Positions 43,368 through 51,919 of a DNA stretch of 64,000 bases are shown piece by piece. The DNA comes from Castellaniella sp. GTDB taxonomy: Bacteria > Pseudomonadota > Gammaproteobacteria > Burkholderiales > Burkholderiaceae_B. The stretch is from positions 1,426,001 through 1,490,000 of the forward strand of contig NZ_JAUCCU010000001.1 in assembly GCF_034675845.1 (NCBI RefSeq), written 5' to 3'. Numbering within the stretch: the first letter of the stretch is position 1; every line of letters starts with the position of its first letter. The notes below the pieces were generated by a model, which was given only the letters and a program-made list of their open reading frames with translations, ran no database searches and had not been told where the DNA came from. The translations under genes and the position numbers were made by a program.

Positions 43368-44162
43368 TCATGGGGGAGAGCCCCAGATTTTACCCGCCTT
43401 AGGCGATGATGGGTCCTCGACATCCACCCGATAGGGAGTCGGGTCGATATCGTGCTTGCGCATCAGGGTCCAAAAGGCCCGGCGATGCTTCTGAGCCATG
43501 CGTGCAGCCAGCGTGATATTACCGCCATGACGCCCCAGCGCCGCCCGGATATAGGCGCGCTCGAAGCGGGCCACCACCTGATTTTTGGCGTCCCGAAACG
43601 AATCCTGGGTCGTGGCACGCTGCATGGCCAAGGCCACGGCATAGGCCTCCAGCTCGGCCCCGGAGCGATCCAGAATCGTATCGCACAGATCCGTCTCGGT
43701 CAGGGGCTGGTGATGCAAGCCGACATTGGTCTGGCCGTAGTCAGGCAGCGGCTCGGCAAGGCGCACAGGAATCAGGCGCTGCAAGGCCGCCTGCAGCCGC
43801 GCACGAAGTTCTTCCGGGCAAAATGGCGGCCGGACAAAATCAGCCACCCCCAGAGAAATAAGATCATGCACCGCCTGGGCCCGCAAACCCACGGCATACA
43901 CCAGCAGCACCGCCGGCAGCCGCCCGGCCCGCGCCGCCAGGATTGTGCGCCAGACCGACAGCGAGGCTTCGTCGGCATACAGCAGGCCGGCATCGTAGCG
44001 ACCGCGCACCAAGGCGGAATCATCCATCAAAGCTTGCGCACTACTGCGCTGCGGCTGCAAGGCGTGCAGATGCAAGCGCCCCCCCAGGTGCGCCCCCTGC
44101 AGGGCATTTACCCAATCACCCCGGCCTGGGGCCAGCAAAGCGCAATCCAGTCGTTCTCGCAT
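43368..44162 (-). CDS. Orphan regulator: degenerate receiver plus Fis-type HTH
   Basis: The 264-residue protein has a receiver-like N-terminal half. The phosphoacceptor position at the end of strand 3 is Tyr62 (DAGLLYADEA), and the KPF motif is RPPF (ADFVRPPFCPEELRARL). It should not be phosphorylated in the usual way. The C-terminus is a Fis/NtrC-type HTH (ERAYIRAALGRHGGNITLAA, RMAQKHRRAFWTLMRKHDI). No AAA+ domain is present. ATG 44162 follows GGAGA. The longer frame to 44234 is less convincing. The target is unknown. It is just upstream of hemE. Confidence 0.75.
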   Translation of the reverse strand: MRERLDCALLAPGRGDWVNALQGAHLGGRLHLHALQPQRSSAQALMDDSALVRGRYDAGLLYADEASLSVWRTILAARAGRLPAVLLVYAVGLRAQAVHDLISLGVADFVRPPFCPEELRARLQAALQRLIPVRLAEPLPDYGQTNVGLHHQPLTETDLCDTILDRSGAELEAYAVALAMQRATTQDSFRDAKNQVVARFERAYIRAALGRHGGNITLAARMAQKHRRAFWTLMRKHDIDPTPYRVDVEDPSSPKAGKIWGSPP

Positions 44163-44387
44163 ATCAAGTCTCCGTATCGGTCTTAGTGTGTACAGCGGGA
44201 AACCACAGGATAGGAAAGCGCCGGGCTTTGTCATAGTCGCAAGACTACGTCAGTGATAACCCTAGGAGATGGGCGGGATTTGCCCTATTTAGAGGAATTT
44301 CCTGCATTCGCCAAATTTTTAGACATTTCGACTGAAATCATGGTGGTAGCATGGCGGCAATTTTAATCGGGTAAGCAGGAGACTCAC

Positions 44388-45758
44388 TTGGAAACCCTTA
44401 TGTCGCTCATCAATCAGGTCAATGGCCTGGTCTGGGGCCCCCCCATGTTGGTGCTGATCCTGGGCACTGGTTTTTTCTTGATGATTTTGCTGAAGTTCAT
44501 GCCGTTGCGACGCATCGGCACGGGCTTTGCCATGATCTGGCGGGGCCGCAAACGCGGTGACGCCAGCACGGGTGAAATCAGCCCCTTCGAAGCCCTGATG
44601 ACCTGCCTGGCCGCCACGGTCGGCACCGGCAACATCGCCGGGGTCGCGACCGCCATCGCCCTGGGTGGCCCCGGCGCCCTGTTCTGGATGTGGTGCACCG
44701 CCCTGGTCGGCATGGCCACAAAATACGCCGAGGTCGTGGTCGCGGTCCATTTCCGTGAAAAAGACGAACGCGGCGAGCATTCCGGTGGCCCCATGTATGC
44801 CATCAAGAACGGCTTGGGCCGCAAATGGCTCTGGTTGGGCGTGGCCTTTGCCATCTTCGGCGGCTTCGCGGGCTTTGGCATCGGCAACATGGTGCAGGTC
44901 AACAGCATGGCCCTGGCGCTGGAATCCACGTTTTCTGTACCGACCTGGATCACCGGTGTGGTCACCATGGTGCTGATCGGCCTGGTGATTCTGGGCGGCA
45001 TCAAGCGCATCGGCGCAGTCGCAGCATCCCTGGTGCCCTTCATGTGCGTGGCCTATGTGTTGGCTGGCCTGGCCGTGCTGATCGTCAATGTGGATCGCAT
45101 CCCCGCCGCGCTGGATCTGATCTTCACCCATGCGTTCTCGCCCATCGCCGCCACAGGCGGCTTTGCCGGAGCCGCCGTGATGGCTGCCATCCGTTTTGGG
45201 GTGGCACGCGGGATTTTCTCCAACGAAGCCGGCCTCGGTTCCGCCGGGATCGCCCAGGCCGCCGGCACAACCAGCAACGCAGTCGAATCCGGCCTGATTG
45301 GCATGATGGGTACCTTTATCGACACCATCATCATCTGCAGCATCACCGGCCTGGCCATCGTCTGCTCGGGTGTGTGGAGTTCCGGTGAAAGCGGCGCAGC
45401 GCTGTCGGCAGCCGCTTTCGAAGCCTCCTTGCCTGGCTTCGGCGGCATCGTGCTGACGATCTCTCTGGTGATTTTCGCCTTTACCACGATTCTGGGCTGG
45501 AGCTACTACGGCGAAAAATGCTGGGAGTTTCTGCTGGGTGCAAAATCCACAGTGCCTTACCGCATCGTCTGGGTGGTGGCCATTCCGTTTGGTGCCATCA
45601 CGCAGTTGGACTTTGCCTGGTTGCTGGCCGATACGCTCAATGGCCTGATGGCGCTGCCTAACCTGGCTTCGCTGATTTTGCTCAGCCCGGTGATCGTGAA
45701 GCTGACGCGGGATTATTTCCGCGGCCAGAGCACGGAACTCAGCGCCCAGACACGCTAA
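44388..45758 (+). CDS. AGCS-family sodium:alanine/glycine symporter
   Basis: The 456-residue membrane protein has about eleven hydrophobic segments and the AGCS signatures ALMTCLAATVGTGNIAGVAT, HSGGPMYAIKNGLGRKWLWL and GIFSNEAGLGSAGIAQAAGT. It imports alanine, glycine or related amino acids with Na+. The start is TTG 44388, with AGGAG six bases upstream. The ATG at codon 5 (44400) is too far from that site. Substrate preference (including D-alanine) cannot be read from sequence. A hairpin terminator follows. Confidence 0.92.
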   Translation: METLMSLINQVNGLVWGPPMLVLILGTGFFLMILLKFMPLRRIGTGFAMIWRGRKRGDASTGEISPFEALMTCLAATVGTGNIAGVATAIALGGPGALFWMWCTALVGMATKYAEVVVAVHFREKDERGEHSGGPMYAIKNGLGRKWLWLGVAFAIFGGFAGFGIGNMVQVNSMALALESTFSVPTWITGVVTMVLIGLVILGGIKRIGAVAASLVPFMCVAYVLAGLAVLIVNVDRIPAALDLIFTHAFSPIAATGGFAGAAVMAAIRFGVARGIFSNEAGLGSAGIAQAAGTTSNAVESGLIGMMGTFIDTIIICSITGLAIVCSGVWSSGESGAALSAAAFEASLPGFGGIVLTISLVIFAFTTILGWSYYGEKCWEFLLGAKSTVPYRIVWVVAIPFGAITQLDFAWLLADTLNGLMALPNLASLILLSPVIVKLTRDYFRGQSTELSAQTR

Positions 45759-45794
45759 GGTTTTCCCGCCCGACGCCTGTTTCTGTTGGGCAAC

Positions 45795-45836
45795 AAAACT
45801 GCACCACGAGAATGATCTTGCGGTGCAGTTTTTTTA
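45795..45836. terminator. Bidirectional terminator between the symporter and ddpF
   Basis: AAAACTGCACC (45795-45805) pairs with GGTGCAGTTTT (45822-45832) and a T run continues. The A run on the left allows use by the convergent ddp operon. Confidence 0.9.
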
Positions 45837-45849
45837 TCCTCAGACAGCC

Positions 45850-46857
45850 TCAGGACGAAGACGGATGGGCCTTGGCCAATGCCACATGACAGCGAAACTG
45901 ATGGGCTGGGTCGCCTGTTGGCGCCTGCAGCACCTGGGGCTGTTCACAGCCAGCGGTCGCCCAAGGGCAACGGTCGCGGAAAAAACAGCCCGTCGGCAAT
46001 AGACGGTTGCCTGGTAATTCGACCGGCGCAACCGGCCCATCATCCTGCCAAACCCGGTGCAATCGAGGCACCGCGTCCAAAAGCTCACGAGTATAGGGAT
46101 GACGCGGGGTTTCCAGCACCGCCGCAGTCGGACCCTGTTCGACGATCTGGCCCAGGTACATGACCGCAATGCGGTCACAGAGATGGCGCACCACCGACAC
46201 ATTATGAGAGATCAGGATATAGGTCAGTCCATGCTGGCGGCGCAGGTCGTGCAAGAGATTCAAAATCTGGGCCTGCACCGAGATATCCAACGCCGACGTA
46301 GGCTCATCCAGGACAATGACGTCGGGGTCGGACGCCAAGGCCCGGGCGATCGCAATGCGCTGGCGTTGGCCCCCGGAAAACTCATGTACATAGCGACCCA
46401 GCGCCTCTGGGTGCAGTCCTACACGCACGGCCAGTTCGGCGGCGCGGGCACGCAAGTCCTGTCCACGACGGCCAGCCGCCTGACGTCCACGAACCACCAG
46501 GGGCTCGACGATGACTTTCCAAGTCGGCAGCCTGGGGTCCAGCGAGGACTGCGGGTCCTGAAAAACAATCTGGATATTGGCTGTCCGGCCATCCGTCCGC
46601 GCAAGATGAACCACCCGGCCGGCCGTGGGCGGCAGCAAGCCCATCAGGACTTGGGCCAACGTGCTCTTGCCACAGCCGGACTCCCCCACGATGCCAAAGG
46701 CCTCGCCGCGCCGAACCTGCAGATCAATGCCATTGAGCGCATGCGCGGACTGCACCACGCGACCACGCCAATCGCGGCGCACGGGAAAGCGCACCTGCAA
46801 CCCTTGGATATCCAGGGCCAGATCGACCCCTGGCTCAATGAACGAAACTGACGGCAT
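45850..46857 (-). CDS. ddpF: D-Ala-D-Ala/dipeptide ABC transporter ATP-binding protein (second ATPase)
   Basis: This 335-residue oligopeptide-type ABC ATPase has Walker A GESGCGKST, signature FSGGQRQRIAIARAL and Walker B VIVLDEPTSALD. The C-terminal oligopeptide-transporter extension holds the Cys residues of the FFRDRCPWATAGCEQPQ motif, which in relatives bind an Fe-S cluster. It is the last gene of ddpXABCDF, 3 bases after ddpD. The substrate assignment rests on the adjacent VanX/DdpX-type dipeptidase. Confidence 0.9.
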   Translation of the reverse strand: MPSVSFIEPGVDLALDIQGLQVRFPVRRDWRGRVVQSAHALNGIDLQVRRGEAFGIVGESGCGKSTLAQVLMGLLPPTAGRVVHLARTDGRTANIQIVFQDPQSSLDPRLPTWKVIVEPLVVRGRQAAGRRGQDLRARAAELAVRVGLHPEALGRYVHEFSGGQRQRIAIARALASDPDVIVLDEPTSALDISVQAQILNLLHDLRRQHGLTYILISHNVSVVRHLCDRIAVMYLGQIVEQGPTAAVLETPRHPYTRELLDAVPRLHRVWQDDGPVAPVELPGNRLLPTGCFFRDRCPWATAGCEQPQVLQAPTGDPAHQFRCHVALAKAHPSSS

Positions 46858-46860
46858 GGC

Positions 46861-47865
46861 TCAGCCCTCCCCCAGAGGATGCCAGCAGGCCAACTGGCGG
46901 GTGGCCGCGCCCTGATCTGGCCCCTGGCCCGCCAGGGCTTGCAACGCCGGACGTACACGGCAGGCTTCGTCGGCATAGGCACAGCGATCGTAGAACAGGC
47001 ACCCTGCCGGAGGATGACGCATATCCGGCACCTGGCCTGGGATGGCTGCCAGCGCGGCACCCGGGGCGGCGTCATCGGGCAGGCCATCCAGCAGGCCGCG
47101 TGTATAGGGATGACGCGGATCACGCAGCACCGCCTGGGCAGGGCCTTGCTCGACCACCATGCCGGCATACATGACATAGATCCGATCACACAGCTGCGAG
47201 ACCACCGCCATATCGTGCGTAATGAAGAGAATGGCAGTCTGCCGTGCCCGCGCATGATGCCGTAAAAGCTGCAGCACCTGACGCTGCACGGTCACATCCA
47301 ACGCGGTAGTGGGCTCGTCGGCGATCAGCAAATCCGGCTGACAAGAAAAAGCCATGGCCACCATGACTCGTTGGCGCATGCCACCAGACAGCTCAAACGG
47401 ATAGGCCCGCAACACTTGAGCCGGGTCAGGGATCATCATGTCCCGCAGCAGCGTCTCTGCCTGGGCCAGGGCCTGGCGGCGGCCCAGGTCCGGCTGATGC
47501 ACGCGCAGCACGCCAGCCATCTGATCGCCAATCCGCTGCGTGGGATTCAAGGCGGTCATGGGTTCCTGGAAAATCATGGCGGCTCGGCGGCCCCGCCACT
47601 GACGCAGGACGGACTCGGGGGCCGTCAATACATCATCGCCCGCCAGTCTTACGCTGCCCTGCAGGACCTGGTAGCCACCAGGGGGCAGCAGGCGCAAGGC
47701 AGTCATGGCAGTGACGGATTTACCTGAACCGGACTCACCGACAATGCCGACAATTTCGCCGGGCATGACCTGAAGGCTGACACCATTGAGCGCCTGCACC
47801 GCCCCGCCAAACACCGGAAAGGCCAGAGACAGGTTGCGGATATCGAGAATAGGGTCTTGGGCCAT
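46861..47865 (-). CDS. ddpD: D-Ala-D-Ala/dipeptide ABC transporter ATP-binding protein (first ATPase)
   Basis: The 334-residue DppD/DdpD-like ATPase has Walker A GESGSGKS, the Q-loop MIFQEPMTALNP, signature LSGGMRQRVMVAMAF and Walker B LLIADEPTTALD. The C-terminal Cys motif is GCLFYDRCAYADEAC. The start overlaps the ddpC stop by one base, which indicates coupled translation. It pairs with DdpF to power DdpB/DdpC. Confidence 0.9.
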   Translation of the reverse strand: MAQDPILDIRNLSLAFPVFGGAVQALNGVSLQVMPGEIVGIVGESGSGKSVTAMTALRLLPPGGYQVLQGSVRLAGDDVLTAPESVLRQWRGRRAAMIFQEPMTALNPTQRIGDQMAGVLRVHQPDLGRRQALAQAETLLRDMMIPDPAQVLRAYPFELSGGMRQRVMVAMAFSCQPDLLIADEPTTALDVTVQRQVLQLLRHHARARQTAILFITHDMAVVSQLCDRIYVMYAGMVVEQGPAQAVLRDPRHPYTRGLLDGLPDDAAPGAALAAIPGQVPDMRHPPAGCLFYDRCAYADEACRVRPALQALAGQGPDQGAATRQLACWHPLGEG

Positions 47866-48698
47866 TATTTCACCCTGGACTTAGGGTCCAGCATGTCGCG
47901 CACGCCATCGCCCACCAGATTGCAGGCCAGTGCCGTGACTAAAATCGCACAGCCCGGCATCACCGTATACCACCACTGATCCAGCAGATAATTACGCCCC
48001 GTGGCCACCATGGCCCCCCATTCGGCGGTGGGCTGCTGCGCGCCCAGGCCAATAAACCCCAGCGCTGCCGCCATCAGAATGGCCCCGCCGACATCCAGCG
48101 TGGCCTGCACCACAATGGGCGAAACCGCATTGCGCACCACATGCCACCGCACTACATGACGGCGGCTGGCGCCGAAGGTCCAGGACGCCTGCACATAGGC
48201 CATTTCGCGGATGCTCAGGGTCTGGCCACGGGCCAGGCGTACATAAAAAGGGATACGCACCACCGTGATCGCCAGCATGGCATTGAACAGGCTGGCCCCC
48301 AGGGCGGCCGCCAGCGCCATGATCAACACCAGCGAAGGCACCGACAGGACCACGTCCATGGCCCGCATGATCAGGCCATCCAGCCGCCCACCCAGAATGC
48401 CGGAAAAGCAGCCAATCACCGCCCCCACAACGCTGGCGCAGGTCGCCACAAACAAGCCGACCCCAATCGACTGCCGCCCGCCATACAGGACCCGGCTGAA
48501 AATATCGCGTCCGACCTCGTCGGTCCCGAACCAATGCTGGGCGGACGGCGGCGCCAGTCGCCGAACCAGATTGATCTGATCCGGGTCGTATGGAGCGATC
48601 CAGCCAGCCAGCGCCACCGCCAGGCACACGGCCAGCAATACCAGCAAGCCCACCAACATCAAGGGACTATGGCGTAACTGATACAGAAAATATCTCAA
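47865..48698 (-). CDS. ddpC: D-Ala-D-Ala/dipeptide ABC transporter permease DdpC
   Basis: This is a 277-residue DppC-type inner-membrane permease. The N-terminal APYDPDQINLVRRLAPPSAQ and HWFGTDEVGRDIFSRVLYGG are family hallmarks. About six membrane segments follow, with the cytoplasmic coupling loop around VQASWTFGASRRHVVRWHVV. It overlaps ddpB by four bases. Confidence 0.92.
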   Translation of the reverse strand: MRYFLYQLRHSPLMLVGLLVLLAVCLAVALAGWIAPYDPDQINLVRRLAPPSAQHWFGTDEVGRDIFSRVLYGGRQSIGVGLFVATCASVVGAVIGCFSGILGGRLDGLIMRAMDVVLSVPSLVLIMALAAALGASLFNAMLAITVVRIPFYVRLARGQTLSIREMAYVQASWTFGASRRHVVRWHVVRNAVSPIVVQATLDVGGAILMAAALGFIGLGAQQPTAEWGAMVATGRNYLLDQWWYTVMPGCAILVTALACNLVGDGVRDMLDPKSRVK

Positions 48699-49717
48699 GC
48701 GGCCCCCCGAATTCGCGGGTCCAGCCAGCGATAGACCAGATCAACCACCAGGTTCAGCAGAACATAGGCAAACGACACCACCACGGCAAAACCCATGACA
48801 GCCGGGAAATCCAGGGCCTGGATGGAGTCCACCACATAGGCGCCCATGCCAGGCCAGCTGAACACGGTTTCGGTCAGGACGGCCCCATAGAGCAAATCGC
48901 CCAACGCCAACCCCAGCACAGTGACCGAAGGAATCATGGCGTTGGGCAGCGCATGGCGCAGCACCACGACCCAGGCCGACAAGCCATAGGCCCGCGCCGT
49001 ACGGATGTAATCCTCGGATAGCTGTTCAAGCATGGATGAGCGCACCTGACGCGCGACCACCCCCAGATGCACAAAGCTCAGCGTCAGGGCCGGCAGCAGA
49101 ATATGCCGCAAGGCACTGCGCCAGACATCCCATTGCCCCGCCCAGGCCGCATCGATCAGATACAGGCCGGTGACGGCAGGCGGCGGTGTCATGCCTTGCG
49201 CCAGGCGCCCACCACCTGGTAGCCAGCCCAGTTCGCCATAAAAAATGACAATCAGGCCCAAGCCCAGCCAAAACGCCGGGGTGGAAATACCCGCCACCGC
49301 CAGGGTGCGGGCAATATGGTCAGTCAAGCGATTGCGATAGACCGCAGAAAGCACCCCCAGGGGGATGCCCAGCAAGGTCGCCAGGAACAACGCCACCAGC
49401 GCAAGTTCCAGGGTGGCTGGGAAAAAGGCCGCCAGGTCCTGCAACACGGGCCGGTGCGTACGAATCGATACCCCCAGATCGCCATGCAGCAATTGCCACA
49501 TATACCGCAGGTATTGCTGCGGCAAAGGTAAATCCAGCCCCAGCTGCGTGCGGATATGGGCAACGATTTCCGGGGTGGCCCGGTCGCCTGCGATCAGGCG
49601 GGCCGGGTCCCCTGGCACCAAATGCGAAATGGTGAAGGTGATGAGGGACACCCCCAGCACCACCCACACCAGGCTGAACAGGCGTCGGCCAATAACCGGC
49701 AACCAGGCGCCATTCAT
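48695..49717 (-). CDS. ddpB: D-Ala-D-Ala/dipeptide ABC transporter permease DdpB
   Basis: The 340-residue DppB-type permease has the N-terminal VWVVLGVSLITFTISHLVPG membrane helix and the PGDPARLIAGDRATPE periplasmic start. The coupling motif is DYIRTARAYGLSAWVVVLRH. It lies 12 bases after ddpA and overlaps ddpC. Confidence 0.92.
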   Translation of the reverse strand: MNGAWLPVIGRRLFSLVWVVLGVSLITFTISHLVPGDPARLIAGDRATPEIVAHIRTQLGLDLPLPQQYLRYMWQLLHGDLGVSIRTHRPVLQDLAAFFPATLELALVALFLATLLGIPLGVLSAVYRNRLTDHIARTLAVAGISTPAFWLGLGLIVIFYGELGWLPGGGRLAQGMTPPPAVTGLYLIDAAWAGQWDVWRSALRHILLPALTLSFVHLGVVARQVRSSMLEQLSEDYIRTARAYGLSAWVVVLRHALPNAMIPSVTVLGLALGDLLYGAVLTETVFSWPGMGAYVVDSIQALDFPAVMGFAVVVSFAYVLLNLVVDLVYRWLDPRIRGAA

Positions 49718-49729
49718 GCGGCCTCCGAT

Positions 49730-51292
49730 TTATTTCGTCATGTCGGCAACATTGAAGACACGTTCCAGCATGGGGTTAAAGACAAAGCCCTGGACATTCG
49801 CCCCCAGCCCGGCCTGGTAGTTTTTTTGGTACAGATAGGCGTAGGCTGCGTCCTTCATGACCTGATCCTGGACTTTTTTGTACAGCGCCACCCGCTGGGC
49901 CTGGTCGCTGAGGGTGGCGGCCTCGCGCAGCCATTGGTCAACCTGGGGGTTGGAGTAGAACGACCGATTCCCCGCCAGCCCTTTTTTATCTGAATCAAAC
50001 CAATAGCTGGTGAACATATACGGATCGGCGAAGTCCGGGCTCCAGTTGCCGATGGATATGTCGAAATTGCCCTGGCCCAGGTTCTCGCGCAACGTCGCGT
50101 TGGCCAGTTTTTCGAGTTTGACCGGCATGCCGATCTGGTTGAGGTTGGCCTGCACCGTCAGGGCGATGGGTTCCCAGGCGGGGTCCTGGGTGGAATAGCG
50201 CAGCAGCAAGGGGGTCTTGACCCCACCCGCCTTATCGACCAGAGACTTTGCAGCCGCCACATCCTGCTTGGGCTGAGGCAGGCTTTCATCATGGCCCCAC
50301 ATGCCTTCGGGAATAGGGCCACGCATGGGCTTGGCCTGGCCCAGCATGATGCCATCCACGATGCCGTTGTAATCCAGGGCATCCACTACCGCATGGCGCA
50401 GATCGGGGTTTTCCAATGGGCCTTTGGCATTGTTCAGGTACAGATAGGTAACCCGCAGCGAGGGATATTCAGCCACCCGCACAGCAGGGTCTTTTTTCAA
50501 GGCCTGCAACTGATCCACCGGCAGTTCCTCGGCAACGTCCAGATCGCCTTTTTGCAGTTGCAGGCGACGAGCCGAGGATTCAGGCACGATCTTGACGACG
50601 AACTTGTCCAGTGTCGGTTTTTTGGAACCGGCATAGTGCGGGTTGCGCTCTAGCGACAGGGCCTGGCCTTTTTGCCAGGACATCAGCTGGTAAGGCCCGG
50701 AGCCCGCCGTATTGCCCGACAGCCAGACATCGGCGTCATCGCGCTGCATGGCCTTGGGATTGACGATGGATGCGCCATTATTGGCCAGCGTGTACAGGAA
50801 CGGGGCAAAGGGCTGCTTCAGGGTGAAGCGCACGGTATTTGCATCCACGGCCTCGATCAGCATGTCGGCCGGAAAGGCTTCGGACGGGCCTTGTTTTTTA
50901 TCCAACAGGCGCTGGAACGACAGCTGCACTGCCTTGGCATCTACTGGCGAGCCATCCGAGAATTTTTGGCCATCGGCCAGAGTGAATGTCCAGACCAGGT
51001 TATCCGGCGATGTGGCCCAACTGGCGGCCAGATCGCCCTCGACCTCGGTGGAACCCTTGCCGTCCACCTGCTTATAGCGCATCAGGCGCTGATAAGCCGG
51101 ATAGGTGACCGTCCAGTCGTTGTTGTCTATTGTCACGGCTGGGTCCAGGGTCTGGGGGTCGGCGGGCTTGCCGATCACCAGGGTGTCGGCCGGCGTCGCG
51201 GCCCAGGCCCCACCCGACAGGGCCAAGGCCCCAACGCCCAGCAGGGCAGCCATCAATGCGCGGCATACACGAGTCTGAATCATGGATTGCAT
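49730..51292 (-). CDS. ddpA: Periplasmic D-Ala-D-Ala/dipeptide-binding protein
   Basis: The 520-residue extracellular solute-binding protein (family 5, DppA/DdpA-like) has signal peptide cleavage near AWA (residue 31). Mature motifs are DTLVIGKPADPQTLDPAVTI, VWTFTLADGQKFSDGSPVDA and SRDVEYSF-like equivalents further on. The frame is open upstream to 51406, but ATG 51292 gives the signal peptide and follows AGGAG. It is the receptor of the ddp importer. Confidence 0.9.
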   Translation of the reverse strand: MQSMIQTRVCRALMAALLGVGALALSGGAWAATPADTLVIGKPADPQTLDPAVTIDNNDWTVTYPAYQRLMRYKQVDGKGSTEVEGDLAASWATSPDNLVWTFTLADGQKFSDGSPVDAKAVQLSFQRLLDKKQGPSEAFPADMLIEAVDANTVRFTLKQPFAPFLYTLANNGASIVNPKAMQRDDADVWLSGNTAGSGPYQLMSWQKGQALSLERNPHYAGSKKPTLDKFVVKIVPESSARRLQLQKGDLDVAEELPVDQLQALKKDPAVRVAEYPSLRVTYLYLNNAKGPLENPDLRHAVVDALDYNGIVDGIMLGQAKPMRGPIPEGMWGHDESLPQPKQDVAAAKSLVDKAGGVKTPLLLRYSTQDPAWEPIALTVQANLNQIGMPVKLEKLANATLRENLGQGNFDISIGNWSPDFADPYMFTSYWFDSDKKGLAGNRSFYSNPQVDQWLREAATLSDQAQRVALYKKVQDQVMKDAAYAYLYQKNYQAGLGANVQGFVFNPMLERVFNVADMTK

Positions 51293-51321
51293 GGTGTCTC
51301 CTAGGGGGTGTGCTGTATGAG

Positions 51322-51882
51322 TCAGTGCGTCTGGTACACCCGGACCATGTCGCTCTCCGGTAGTAAGGCATATTCCTGCGCATTCGGCAACTCGTAGTGC
51401 CACCATTCCGTGGAAATCGAGCAGAACCCGGCCTGCAGCATAATGCCCAGCAGCAGGTGGCGATTGCGCTGGACCTCGGGCGACAGATCGTCGCGGTCGT
51501 GATGGGACTGGTCGCGCATATCGTCGAAATCCGTGCCCATATCCAGTGGCTGGCCGCTGGCTTCCAACAAGCCGACATCCACTGCCACCCCACGGGTGTG
51601 GTTGGACCCTAAAGCCGCATCGGCCACATAGCGCGGATCGGGCATCGTCGCCCAGAATATGGCCTGAGCGGCTGCGGGCCGGTAGGCATCGTAAACGACC
51701 AACATCAAGCCGGCACGACGGGCTGCTTGCGCCGCTCGGCGCAGGCAGTCGGCAGCCTGGGGGCGCAAGGCAGCCCGAGCCCCCGGCGCGTATACCGGCC
51801 GCCCCGCAAGATTATCCGGCGTGGCGTAGACCAAGGAAATCTGCACGCCATCGGCGGCAGTCAATTCAATCAGATCAGTCAT
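51322..51882 (-). CDS. ddpX: D-alanyl-D-alanine dipeptidase (VanX/DdpX family)
   Basis: The 186-residue zinc dipeptidase hydrolyses D-Ala-D-Ala. The VanX pattern is complete: Arg68 (VVYDAYRPA), zinc ligands His95 and Asp102 (SNHTRGVAVD), catalytic Glu159 and zinc ligand His162 (EWWHYE). Spacing agrees with VanX. There is no signal peptide, so it acts in the cytoplasm on imported dipeptide. It heads ddpXABCDF, the same gene order as in E. coli. A vancomycin-resistance role is not indicated, because vanA/vanH homologues are absent. Confidence 0.93.
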   Translation of the reverse strand: MTDLIELTAADGVQISLVYATPDNLAGRPVYAPGARAALRPQAADCLRRAAQAARRAGLMLVVYDAYRPAAAQAIFWATMPDPRYVADAALGSNHTRGVAVDVGLLEASGQPLDMGTDFDDMRDQSHHDRDDLSPEVQRNRHLLLGIMLQAGFCSISTEWWHYELPNAQEYALLPESDMVRVYQTH

Positions 51883-51919
51883 TAATACTCCTAGGGCCTA
51901 AAGCGTTCTTCAGGGGGAG

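Noticed and set aside
51322..51882. VanX-type vancomycin resistance
   Set aside because: No vanH/vanA-like ligase or vanRS pair is near. The operon context with an importer is the catabolic ddp type.
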